Made by a program: the position numbers and the translations under genes
Notes under the pieces: model-generated
What the model was told of the DNA's origin: nothing
The model's database searches: none
The model's input: only the letters and a program-made list of their open reading frames with translations
Source of the DNA: Fibrivirga algicola
GTDB lineage: Bacteria; Bacteroidota; Bacteroidia; Cytophagales; Spirosomataceae
Direction of reading: 5' to 3'
Assembly: GCF_011742925.1 (NCBI RefSeq)
Contig: NZ_WAEL01000006.1
Span: forward strand, 124,001 to 188,000
Length of the DNA: 64,000 nt
Shown here: piece by piece, positions 1 through 7,419 of the stretch
Layout of the letters: each line of letters opens with the position of its first letter
How positions within the stretch are numbered: position 1 is the stretch's first letter

Positions 1-16
1 CGCCTACTTTGCGGCT

Positions 17-3000
17 ATGTGGGACATATGGATTGATACGGGCGGCACCTTTACGGATGGACTTGCCCGTGACCCAGCCGGTACTATTCATCGGACAAAA
101 GTATTGAGCAGTGCGCGCCTGCGTGGGCAACTCGTCGACGGGCGCGTGGTAGCTCCCTGGCTGACCGCCCCCATTTTCGACGGCTATACCCTGCGCCTTG
201 TCGACACAGCAGAAACGTACCAGATTCAGTCGCTGACCATTGATGGGCAACTGACTTTAACCGATAACAATAACGTACCCGGCCAACTCGTCACTATCGA
301 ATTACTGGCCGGTGAAGAGGCACCGGTGCTGGCGGCGCGACTACTGACGCGAACGCCCCTGAACCAGCCATTTCCTACGCTGGAAATGCGGCTGGGCACT
401 ACACGCGGCACCAACGCCCTGCTCGAGCGGAAGGGCGCGCGGGTGGCGTTGCTGGTAACTAAAGGCTTTCGCGATCTGCTGGTGATCGGCACGCAGCAAC
501 GGCCCGACCTATTTCAACTGGCTATTCCACCCGCCGAAGTTCTTTACGAGACTGTGCTGGAAGTGCCCGAACGTATTGCCGCTGATGGATCGGTTTTACA
601 GGCGCTTTCCGCCGAAACCATACAGGCACTGATCGCGCAGCTACAGCTTGCCCAGCCCGAAGCGGTGGCCATTTCGCTGCTGAATGCTTACCAAAATCCG
701 GATCACGAGCAGCAACTGGCTACGGCCTTAACCGACGCGGGTTTCACCGTAGTCTGTACGTCGACCAGCCTGTCGACCGCGCCGGGCTACGTGTCGCGTA
801 CGCAAACGGCCGTGATCAACGCGTACTTGACGCCGGTACTGGCCCAATATCTGGATAATGTGCAGTCGCAATTAGGTGGCCGTGCCGTACGGGTTATGAC
901 CAGCGCGGGTGGCCTCGTTCGGGCTGATCTGTTTCAGCCGAAAGATAGCCTGCTCAGTGGCCCGGCGGGGGGCGTAATCGGAGCGGCGGCCATAGCCAGT
1001 AATGACGCCCTTCTCACGCTCGATATGGGCGGAACGAGCACCGATGTGGCCCGGCTCGAAAAGGGGCAGCCCGATTACCGGTTCTCAACACCCATTGGCC
1101 CATTCGATCTGCAGTTGCCTTCGCTGGCCATTGAAACCGTAGCGGCGGGCGGTGGCTCTATCTGCTGGTTCGATTCCCTGACCGGGCAGTTACGGGTGGG
1201 GCCAAAAAGCGCAGGGGCTAACCCCGGTCCCGCGTGTTACGGCGTGGGTGGGCCATTGACGATCACAGACGTGAACCTGCTTCTGGGTAAATTGAACCCG
1301 CAGCAGTTCGGCATTCCGGTTTTCCCCGAAAAAGCTCAGGCGGCGCTCGACAGAATTGTTGAGCAGGTAAGTCAGGCCACGAACGTACCTGCCGATGCGC
1401 TTGATCTATTGCAGGGTTTCGAGCGCATTGCCGACGAAACCATGGCCGGTGCAATCCGCAAAATATCTGTTTCGCGCGGTTTCAATCCCGTCGATTACAG
1501 CCTGCTGGTTTTTGGTGGGGCGGGTGGCCTGCATGGTTGCTCCGTTGCCCGCCTGCTGGGTATGAGCCGCATCATTCTTCCCTTCGACGGCGGTCTGTTG
1601 AGCGCTTACGGTATCGGACAGGCGCAGATCGAACGGCGCGCCAGTCGGTCAATCCTGCAACCATTTTTGGCAGTTGCAGACCAGCTTCCATCCTGGACTA
1701 ATGAACTGGCCGAACAGGCTATGGTGGCCCTCCGTCAGGATGTGCCGACGCACGATACCACGCTGACAACCCTAACCACGCTGTTTTTGCGGTTGCAGGG
1801 GCAGGAAACTACCATTCCCGTTCCGGTTACGAACAACGCGCCAGACGCGCTGGAAACCCTGTTCCGGCACGATTACCAACAACTGTACGGCCACTTACCC
1901 GCCGGACGGCCCATCGAGGTCGAAAGCCTGCGGGTAACCGTAGGGACAGCCAGCCCTGATCCCGACCCAGAAGCAGCCATTACCGCCGAAAAAACGGAGG
2001 CCAAGCCCGCCTCCCATACCGGTACATACCCCGTCTATGACTGGACAGCCCTACAGCCCGGCGATACCTTCGTCGGCCCGGCGCTGCTGCTCAATACCAC
2101 CTCATCGGCCTTTATCGAAGCAGCTTGGCAGGTGACGGTGCAGGGAGATATGACGGTGGTTGTTACTGCCCCACCGATACGTCGGACCGCCCCAGCCCCT
2201 CCCGGGATGCCGGACCACCTGAAAACGGGGGAGGGGAGTATTGCTACGCTCAATAGCGAAGCTACTGTAGAGGACACCTCCCCCTCTCCTGGTTTTCAGG
2301 AGAGGGGGCCGGAGGGTGAGGTAAAAGACGTCATCCAGCTCGAACTCTTCACCCAGCGATTCCGAGCTATCGCTGAGGAAATGGGGGCGCAGTTGCAGCG
2401 AACGGCGTTTTCGGTGAACGTGAAAGAGAGGCTCGACTTTTCCTGCGCATTACTGGACGCAAACGCCCGGTTGGTCGTGAATGCGCCACATATTCCGGTA
2501 CATCTGGGTAGTCTCGGCGTTTGCGCCCGGCTCACGCTGGCGAAGCTGGAACAAAATGGTACGCCACTCGCTCCGGGCGATGTGGCGGTGACGAACCACC
2601 CGAAATACGGTGGCTCGCACCTGCCCGACGTGACGTTGTTACAAGGCGTGTTTACGGACGATCAAACGTTGATCGGCTACGTGATTAACCGGGCGCACCA
2701 TGCCGAGATTGGCGGTAAAACGCCGGGTTCCATGCCGCCCGACGCCACCTCGCTTATTGAAGAAGGCGTGGTGCTGGAGCCGCAGTTTCTGGTGCGAAAT
2801 GGCCAGTTTCTCTGGGAAGCTGGTGCTGATGGACACGGGGGAAGTGGTCTGAATCGTACGTTTTCGCAGGCAACGTACCCAACGCGGGCCCTCGCCGAAA
2901 ACCGGGCCGACCTGGAGGCGGCCATCGCGTCGTTACGGGCGGGCGAATCGGTGTTGCAGCAGTTGGTGCGGGCGCATGGTCTTGATTCGGTGCATCATTA

Positions 3001-3943
3001 CATGGAGCGGCTTCAACAATCAGCTACCGACGCCATCCGCAATGTATTGGCACAATTTGACGGTCAGGTATTCACCGCTACCGAAACCCTCGACGACGGG
3101 CACCCAATTCAGGTACGTATGTCGGTTGAGTCTGGTGGTTCAGGCAGTCAGGCGCTGACTATTGACCTGCGTGGAACGGGGGCAGTGCATCCCAATAACC
3201 TCAACGCTAACGTGTCGATTCTGCATTCGGCGGTGCTGTATGTGCTGCGCCTGTGGGTAGGCGAGCAAATCGACGCGACGAACATTCCGCTCAACGAAGG
3301 CCTGATGGCTCCAGTGCGCTTTATTTTACCTGAATCGTCGTTCCTGAATCCGGTTTTTCCGGAGAATTCAGTCGATTGCCCGGCCGTAGTGGGGGGCAAT
3401 ACCGAAGTTAGTCAGCGCCTGGTCGACACGTTGCTGAAGGCGTTGGGATTAGCGGCGTGTAGCCAAGGCACGATGAACAATTTCCTCTTCGGTAACGAAT
3501 CGGTGGGCTATTACGAAACCATAGGCGGCGGCGCGGGTGCTACTCGGGGACAAGCTGGGCGTTCGGGTGTACATCAGCACATGACCAATACCAAACTCAC
3601 CGACCCCGAAACGCTGGAACGGCGCTACCCCGTGCGGCTCTGGCGATTCAGCCTTCGCCCCAATTCGGGTGGGGCTGGCCAATGGCGTGGCGGTGATGGG
3701 CTATTGCGCGAGCTGGAGTTTCTGGCCCCGTTGCAAGCCACGCTGGTCAGTCAGCACCGGGTGGTAGCGCCCTACGGCCTTGACGGTGGACAGCCCGGCT
3801 CAGTGGGCCAGCAAGTACTGATTTTCCCTGATGGAAAGGAGGAAACCTTACCCGGCCTCTTTACCCGGCAGATGCTCTCCGGCGAACGTATCCGCCTGGA
3901 AACTCCCGGCGGTGGTGGCGTAGGAACGGTACCAGTAAGCTAG
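17..3943 (+). CDS. Fused hydantoinase A/B, 5-oxoprolinase-type ATP-dependent amidohydrolase
   Basis: This 1308-residue protein joins a HyuA half (about residues 1-720) and a HyuB half (about 775-1308), as in the eukaryotic-type 5-oxoprolinase of similar length, which opens 5-oxoproline to glutamate using ATP. Seen directly: an N-terminal phosphate-binding motif DTGGTFTDG near residue 7, a second one DMGGTSTDV near residue 336, the family segment GTTRGTNALLERKG, and a Gly-rich C-terminus. About 60-80 residues between the first motif and GTTRGTNALL do not look like the usual family sequence. The linker (about 725-770) is Pro/Gly/Glu-rich and its DNA contains two hairpins that look like an intergenic repeat. 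The substrate (oxoproline or a hydantoin) cannot be fixed from sequence. The next gene begins 2 bp after the stop. A box TACTTTG at 5-11 lies just before the ATG. Confidence 0.9.
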   Translation: MWDIWIDTGGTFTDGLARDPAGTIHRTKVLSSARLRGQLVDGRVVAPWLTAPIFDGYTLRLVDTAETYQIQSLTIDGQLTLTDNNNVPGQLVTIELLAGEEAPVLAARLLTRTPLNQPFPTLEMRLGTTRGTNALLERKGARVALLVTKGFRDLLVIGTQQRPDLFQLAIPPAEVLYETVLEVPERIAADGSVLQALSAETIQALIAQLQLAQPEAVAISLLNAYQNPDHEQQLATALTDAGFTVVCTSTSLSTAPGYVSRTQTAVINAYLTPVLAQYLDNVQSQLGGRAVRVMTSAGGLVRADLFQPKDSLLSGPAGGVIGAAAIASNDALLTLDMGGTSTDVARLEKGQPDYRFSTPIGPFDLQLPSLAIETVAAGGGSICWFDSLTGQLRVGPKSAGANPGPACYGVGGPLTITDVNLLLGKLNPQQFGIPVFPEKAQAALDRIVEQVSQATNVPADALDLLQGFERIADETMAGAIRKISVSRGFNPVDYSLLVFGGAGGLHGCSVARLLGMSRIILPFDGGLLSAYGIGQAQIERRASRSILQPFLAVADQLPSWTNELAEQAMVALRQDVPTHDTTLTTLTTLFLRLQGQETTIPVPVTNNAPDALETLFRHDYQQLYGHLPAGRPIEVESLRVTVGTASPDPDPEAAITAEKTEAKPASHTGTYPVYDWTALQPGDTFVGPALLLNTTSSAFIEAAWQVTVQGDMTVVVTAPPIRRTAPAPPGMPDHLKTGEGSIATLNSEATVEDTSPSPGFQERGPEGEVKDVIQLELFTQRFRAIAEEMGAQLQRTAFSVNVKERLDFSCALLDANARLVVNAPHIPVHLGSLGVCARLTLAKLEQNGTPLAPGDVAVTNHPKYGGSHLPDVTLLQGVFTDDQTLIGYVINRAHHAEIGGKTPGSMPPDATSLIEEGVVLEPQFLVRNGQFLWEAGADGHGGSGLNRTFSQATYPTRALAENRADLEAAIASLRAGESVLQQLVRAHGLDSVHHYMERLQQSATDAIRNVLAQFDGQVFTATETLDDGHPIQVRMSVESGGSGSQALTIDLRGTGAVHPNNLNANVSILHSAVLYVLRLWVGEQIDATNIPLNEGLMAPVRFILPESSFLNPVFPENSVDCPAVVGGNTEVSQRLVDTLLKALGLAACSQGTMNNFLFGNESVGYYETIGGGAGATRGQAGRSGVHQHMTNTKLTDPETLERRYPVRLWRFSLRPNSGGAGQWRGGDGLLRELEFLAPLQATLVSQHRVVAPYGLDGGQPGSVGQQVLIFPDGKEETLPGLFTRQMLSGERIRLETPGGGGVGTVPVS
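2190..2326. repeat. Two GC-rich hairpins embedded in the HyuA-HyuB linker
   Basis: The first hairpin pairs CCCCTCCC (near 2196-2203) with GGGAGGGG (near 2228-2236). The second pairs CCCCTCTCCTG (2281-2291) with CAGGAGAGGGG (2297-2307) around a short T-rich loop and continues into GGCCGGAGGGTGAGG. Such C-rich/G-rich arms with an AAAAC or TTTTC loop are typical of dispersed intergenic repeats in bacteria. Here they are translated in frame as part of a low-complexity linker. Confidence 0.7.
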
Positions 3944-3945
3944 CT

Positions 3946-4697
3946 ATGCCTTTTCTACACCAAAAATCACCGTCTGCTATTTATGAGGCCGCTTTTGTTC
4001 AAAAGCTGTTTGCCAGTATGAGCGCGAGTTATGAACGGATGAATACAATCACGTCTTTCGGCTTTTCTAACCGCTGGCGTCGTCAATGCGTACGGGAATT
4101 GGGTCTAAAACCGGGGCAGGTTGTCGTTGATCTGATGGCTGGCATGGGTGAAACATGGGACTACATCTGCGAACGGATCGGCACTGAAGGGACGATTGTG
4201 AGCGTCGATTTTTGTGAGCAAATGCTCCAATATGCCGACCGTAAGCGGAAACGCACCTCATTTGCTCTTTATAATACTAAGCTGATTCAGCAGGATGTGC
4301 TGGCGGGTACGTTACCTGTTCAATCGGCTGATCATATCGTTATTGCGGTTGGGTTGAAAACGTTAAACGAAGACCAAATCAGCCTGTTGGCCAGGGAGGT
4401 ACGGCGCGTGTTAAAGCCAGGAGGGCAGTTCTCTTGCATTGAGGTGTCGGTTCCGGAGCCGGTAGTACCACGCACTTTGTACTTTTCTACCTTCAATACG
4501 CTATCCCTGTGCTTGGTGCTTTGTTTTTGGGCAATCCAGAAACATACCGCGTGCTCGGTACGTATACGGTTCAATTTAAAAATTGCCAACGGACAGAGAA
4601 ACTGTTCGCTGACGAAGGACTACAATGCCGGCTGACGAGCCATCTTTGGGGCTGTGCTTCTGGAATTGCCGGATTTAATCCACCGCTTGCCTCTTGA
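3946..4697 (+). pseudogene. UbiE/MenG-like SAM methyltransferase, frameshifted near the C-terminus
   Basis: The first 180 residues form a class I SAM-dependent methyltransferase of the UbiE/COQ5 style: an N-terminal segment resembling the family's F..MS..Y..MN pattern, motif I VVVDLMAGMGETW (about residues 59-71), and VLKPGGQFSCIEVSVP. The reading frame then degenerates and stops at 4635. In another frame, from about 4487 to 4697, the expected family C-terminus continues (YLQYAIPVLGALFLGNPE, then a Gly-Cys-Ala-Ser-Gly-Ile end). One missing T in the run at 4483-4486 would restore a Y-F-F-Y-L junction and a protein of about 250 residues. It is therefore a recent frameshift or a sequencing error. 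The gene starts 2 bp after the oxoprolinase stop, so the two are probably cotranscribed. The methyl acceptor is unknown. Confidence 0.75.
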
Positions 4698-4769
4698 GTA
4701 GTACCGAAGCTCCAGCTTCGGTAGACATAAACCAGCCCTGACTACCGAAACTGGAGCTTCGGTACTACC
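4697..4769. repeat. Inverted repeat with self-complementary arms
   Basis: Arm 4697-4724 and arm 4742-4769 are reverse complements with one internal mismatch over 27 bases, separated by 17 bp. Each arm is also itself a hairpin (ACCGAAGCT, CC, AGCTTCGGT), so alternative foldings are possible. It fills the gap between the broken methyltransferase and the DUF1080 gene, both on the plus strand, and ends 4 bp before the DUF1080 start codon. It could terminate the upstream transcript, but no T-run follows. Confidence 0.85.
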
Positions 4770-4773
4770 TGAT

Positions 4774-5664
4774 ATGAAACCTCTTCTCTACCTCCTCTTT
4801 TTCTTATTTACCCTCCCTGCGTTTGCGCAAAAAAAGCAGGCCGACAAAGAAGAATGGCTGTCGCTGTTCAACGGCAAAGACCTTAGTAACTGGGATATAA
4901 AAATTACCGGTTACCCACTGGGCGAAAACTACGGCAACACGTTCCGGGTCGAGAAAGACATGATCCGGATTGCGTATGACCAGTACGACAAGTTCGATGG
5001 TAAGTTCGGTCATATGTACTACAAGCAGCCGTTTTCGCACTACATCCTGCGGTTCGAGTACCGGTTTACAGGCAACCAAACGCCCGGCGGCGCCAGCTGG
5101 AACGTTCGGAATAGCGGCATCATGTTTCATTCACAGTCGGCGGCGAGCGTAAGCTTGAAACAGGATTTTCCTGTATCGCTGGAAGTGCAGACGCTGGGTG
5201 GGCTGAGCAACGGGAAACCCCGCCCAACGGCCAACTTGTGTTCGCCGGGTACGTTGGTGAAGCAAAAAGGGCAGATCAATCCGCTCCACTGCATTGAGTC
5301 GACCTCAAAAACCTATGACGGCGACCAGTGGGTAGCCGTAGAGGTGCTGGTACTGGGCGATTCGCTGATTGAACACCGCATGGAGGGCAAGACAGTGCTG
5401 GCCTATGAAAAACCCGTTACCGACGCCGTGTTCATCAGTAAAGACAACGATTTCGAACAGGCTGGCGTAGCCGACGCGGCGTATTGGCGCGCCAGAGCCG
5501 GCAAGCCCCTAAAAGAAGGCTATATTGCCCTGCAAGCCGAAAGTCACCCCATCGACTTCCGCAACCTGAAGGTGCTGAACCTGAAAGGCTGCATGAATAA
5601 GAAAGCCAAAAACTACAAGTCATACTACGTTGAGTCTGACGAGGCGGCGTGCGTATTTAAATGA
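4774..5664 (+). CDS. Secreted DUF1080 (3-keto-disaccharide hydrolase-like) protein
   Basis: This 296-residue protein starts with a clear Sec signal peptide (MKPLLYLLFFLFTLPAFAQ). The mature part opens with the DUF1080 signature LFNGKDLSNW followed by the family's beta-rich lectin-like fold, with conserved-looking stretches GGASWNVRNSGIMFHSQ and GYIALQAESHPIDFRNLKVL. DUF1080 proteins are periplasmic or surface beta-sandwich proteins; some characterised members hydrolyse 3-keto-glycosides. Activity on a given sugar cannot be predicted here. The C-terminus carries two Cys residues (GCMNKK and EAACVFK) that could form a disulfide. The upstream inverted repeat comes within 4 bp of the ATG, so initiation may be affected by mRNA folding. 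Confidence 0.85.
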   Translation: MKPLLYLLFFLFTLPAFAQKKQADKEEWLSLFNGKDLSNWDIKITGYPLGENYGNTFRVEKDMIRIAYDQYDKFDGKFGHMYYKQPFSHYILRFEYRFTGNQTPGGASWNVRNSGIMFHSQSAASVSLKQDFPVSLEVQTLGGLSNGKPRPTANLCSPGTLVKQKGQINPLHCIESTSKTYDGDQWVAVEVLVLGDSLIEHRMEGKTVLAYEKPVTDAVFISKDNDFEQAGVADAAYWRARAGKPLKEGYIALQAESHPIDFRNLKVLNLKGCMNKKAKNYKSYYVESDEAACVFK

Positions 5665-5708
5665 GCTTGGGGCCGGGGGCTTGGGGCAAGGGGTATTGCT
5701 TACGCGAA

Positions 5709-5753
5709 GCTCCCTTTCTTCCTTCCTTCCTCCTTTTCCCCTTTCTTCCCAAC
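5709..5753 (+). other. Polypyrimidine tract before the Nramp-type gene
   Basis: About 45 bases from 5709 are almost entirely C and T, composed of CTTC/CCTT units, ending directly before the start ATG at 5756. No Shine-Dalgarno sequence is present. The tract occupies half of the 91-bp gap between the DUF1080 and transporter genes. Confidence 0.7.
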
Positions 5754-5755
5754 CT

Positions 5756-6937
5756 ATGCCCAAATCGTTATCTATCCGTGCCGGTCTCGGCAGTATTTTG
5801 TTTTGGTCGGTCATTTCGGCCGCTTTTATTGGGCCGGGTTCGGTGACGGCCTGCGCCATGGCTGGTTCGCGCTACGGACTGGAATTACTCTGGGTACTAA
5901 CCTTTGCCACATTTGGAACCGTTTGGTTACAGGAAGCCGCCTCGCGTATCACCATCACTACCGGGCGTGATCTGGGGCAGGTTATCCGGCAGAGTTATTC
6001 GGGAAAAACCGGCGTTTGGGTAGCATGGACTCTGTTCCTGGCCATTTTTATTGGCTGCGCCGCCTATCAGGCCGGGAATATTCTCGGGGCTGTTGCGGGG
6101 CTATCGTTGCTTACGGGTGTACCGGGAACGTACCTGACGGTGATTGTTGGAACCGTATGCGTGGCCCTTCTCTGGGTGGGATCAACGCAGCACCTGGCCA
6201 ACTTTCTGGGGCTGATTGTCTTTGCCATGGGCGGTGCGTTTGTTTATGTTGCTTTTGGTACGCCCGTTACCCCCGTGGCGCTGGCAAAAGCACTCGTAAT
6301 GCCAGCCTTGCCGAGTGGTTCGCTGTTGCTCGTCAATGGGCTGATCGGCACAACCATTGTGCCGTACAACCTGTTTTTCGGGTCCAGTATCTCGCCCAAT
6401 CAGTCGTTGAGCGATATGCGGCTGGGCATCTGGGTGGCGGTGATCCTGGGTGGTATCATTTCGGTGGTGTTGCTGCTGGCGGGCCTGCTCATTCCCGGTG
6501 ATTTCTCGTACCCGCACATGGCCGCTGTCTTGGCCGAAAGTCTGGGTCCGTGGGCTGGCTCGCTGTTCGCTTTCGGCTTATTTGCCGCAGGATTCGCCTC
6601 ATCGCTTACAGCTCCGCTGGCAGCGGCTATTACGGCGCAAAGCCTGCTGGGCATTTCGAAAAATTCACCCCAATTCCGGCTGATCTGGCTGGCGGTGCTG
6701 GCAACGGGCGTCGGTTTTGGATTGGCCAATGCTACGCCTATTCCCGTCATCGTAGCGGTTCAAGCCATCAACGGTATTCTGCTTCCCTTCGTCACGGTGT
6801 TTCTGTTCGTCGCCGTGAATAACCGCCAACTGTTGGGGCAACATGTCAACTCCCTATCGCAGAACATCGCTATGGCGTCGGTGGTGCTGGTCACTGCTAT
6901 ATTGGGCGGCTGGAACGTCTGGTTGGCGATAGGTTAA
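5756..6937 (+). CDS. Nramp-family divalent metal transporter, divergent metal site
   Basis: This is a 393-residue, roughly 11-helix inner-membrane protein with the Nramp/SLC11 fold. I chose ATG 5756 because the transmembrane core starts directly after it (MPKSLSIRAGLGSILFW), while the upstream in-frame extension is low-complexity. Canonical Nramp proteins bind Mn or Fe through a DPGN motif in helix 1 and an MPH motif in helix 6. Here helix 1 reads GPGS (residues 26-29) and helix 6 reads VPYN (about 202-205), so the Asp, Asn, Met and His ligands are changed. The protein therefore belongs to a divergent branch of the family; its substrate (possibly Mg or another ion or solute) is an inference only. 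It is preceded by a polypyrimidine tract. Confidence 0.85.
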   Translation: MPKSLSIRAGLGSILFWSVISAAFIGPGSVTACAMAGSRYGLELLWVLTFATFGTVWLQEAASRITITTGRDLGQVIRQSYSGKTGVWVAWTLFLAIFIGCAAYQAGNILGAVAGLSLLTGVPGTYLTVIVGTVCVALLWVGSTQHLANFLGLIVFAMGGAFVYVAFGTPVTPVALAKALVMPALPSGSLLLVNGLIGTTIVPYNLFFGSSISPNQSLSDMRLGIWVAVILGGIISVVLLLAGLLIPGDFSYPHMAAVLAESLGPWAGSLFAFGLFAAGFASSLTAPLAAAITAQSLLGISKNSPQFRLIWLAVLATGVGFGLANATPIPVIVAVQAINGILLPFVTVFLFVAVNNRQLLGQHVNSLSQNIAMASVVLVTAILGGWNVWLAIG

Positions 6938-6944
6938 GGTTAAC

Positions 6945-7415
6945 CTACTTCGGAATTAGCGTGTACACATTGACGGTATTGCCCGTTTTCAGGTTCGGTT
7001 TGCTGGCCGTAATGACGAGTTGCGTATCCGAAAATGAGTTAACCTCAAATTCGACGATGCCGCCAGAGTTGGAGGGGGACGGGGTCAGATTGCGCAGCGA
7101 CAGGTACGCTCGTGAACTGTTGTCGAGCACAGTCCAGTCGCCGTCGAATACTTCGCCGGTGTATTCCGTGAATTTGACTTTCTGACCTGTAAATACCAAC
7201 TGGTAATTTCGGTAGCCGGGGTAGAGGTTATCGGATCGGCCATCCTGATAGACCGTTACAGACCCCTCCTGCACGCGCAGGGCTTTCCAGGATTTATTGA
7301 TAACGATATCTGAAACGCCCTTCGTAGGGCTAACAGTAGTCGGATCGTTGACGGGTTTGCAAGCGGAGCCGACCAAACCCAAAAGCACGGTTAGGCAAGT
7401 GATGAATTGGCGCAT
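6945..7415 (-). CDS. Small lipoprotein of unknown function
   Basis: This 156-residue protein has a lipoprotein signal peptide with lipobox LVGSAC, lipid-bearing Cys at residue 19. The mature region is predicted to be beta-rich, with alternating polar and hydrophobic stretches, and resembles the many lipocalin-like or DUF-type lipoproteins of Bacteroidota, but I do not recognise a named family. It starts 4 bp after the stop of the large fibronectin type III gene on the same strand, so it is probably the second gene of that operon and may help display or anchor that protein, which is an inference from position alone. Confidence 0.75.
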   Translation of the reverse strand: MRQFITCLTVLLGLVGSACKPVNDPTTVSPTKGVSDIVINKSWKALRVQEGSVTVYQDGRSDNLYPGYRNYQLVFTGQKVKFTEYTGEVFDGDWTVLDNSSRAYLSLRNLTPSPSNSGGIVEFEVNSFSDTQLVITASKPNLKTGNTVNVYTLIPK

Positions 7416-7419
7416 GGTG

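Noticed and set aside
6016-6501. 161-codon frame inside the Nramp-type gene
   Set aside because: Alternate frame in a region with clear transmembrane coding in the main frame.
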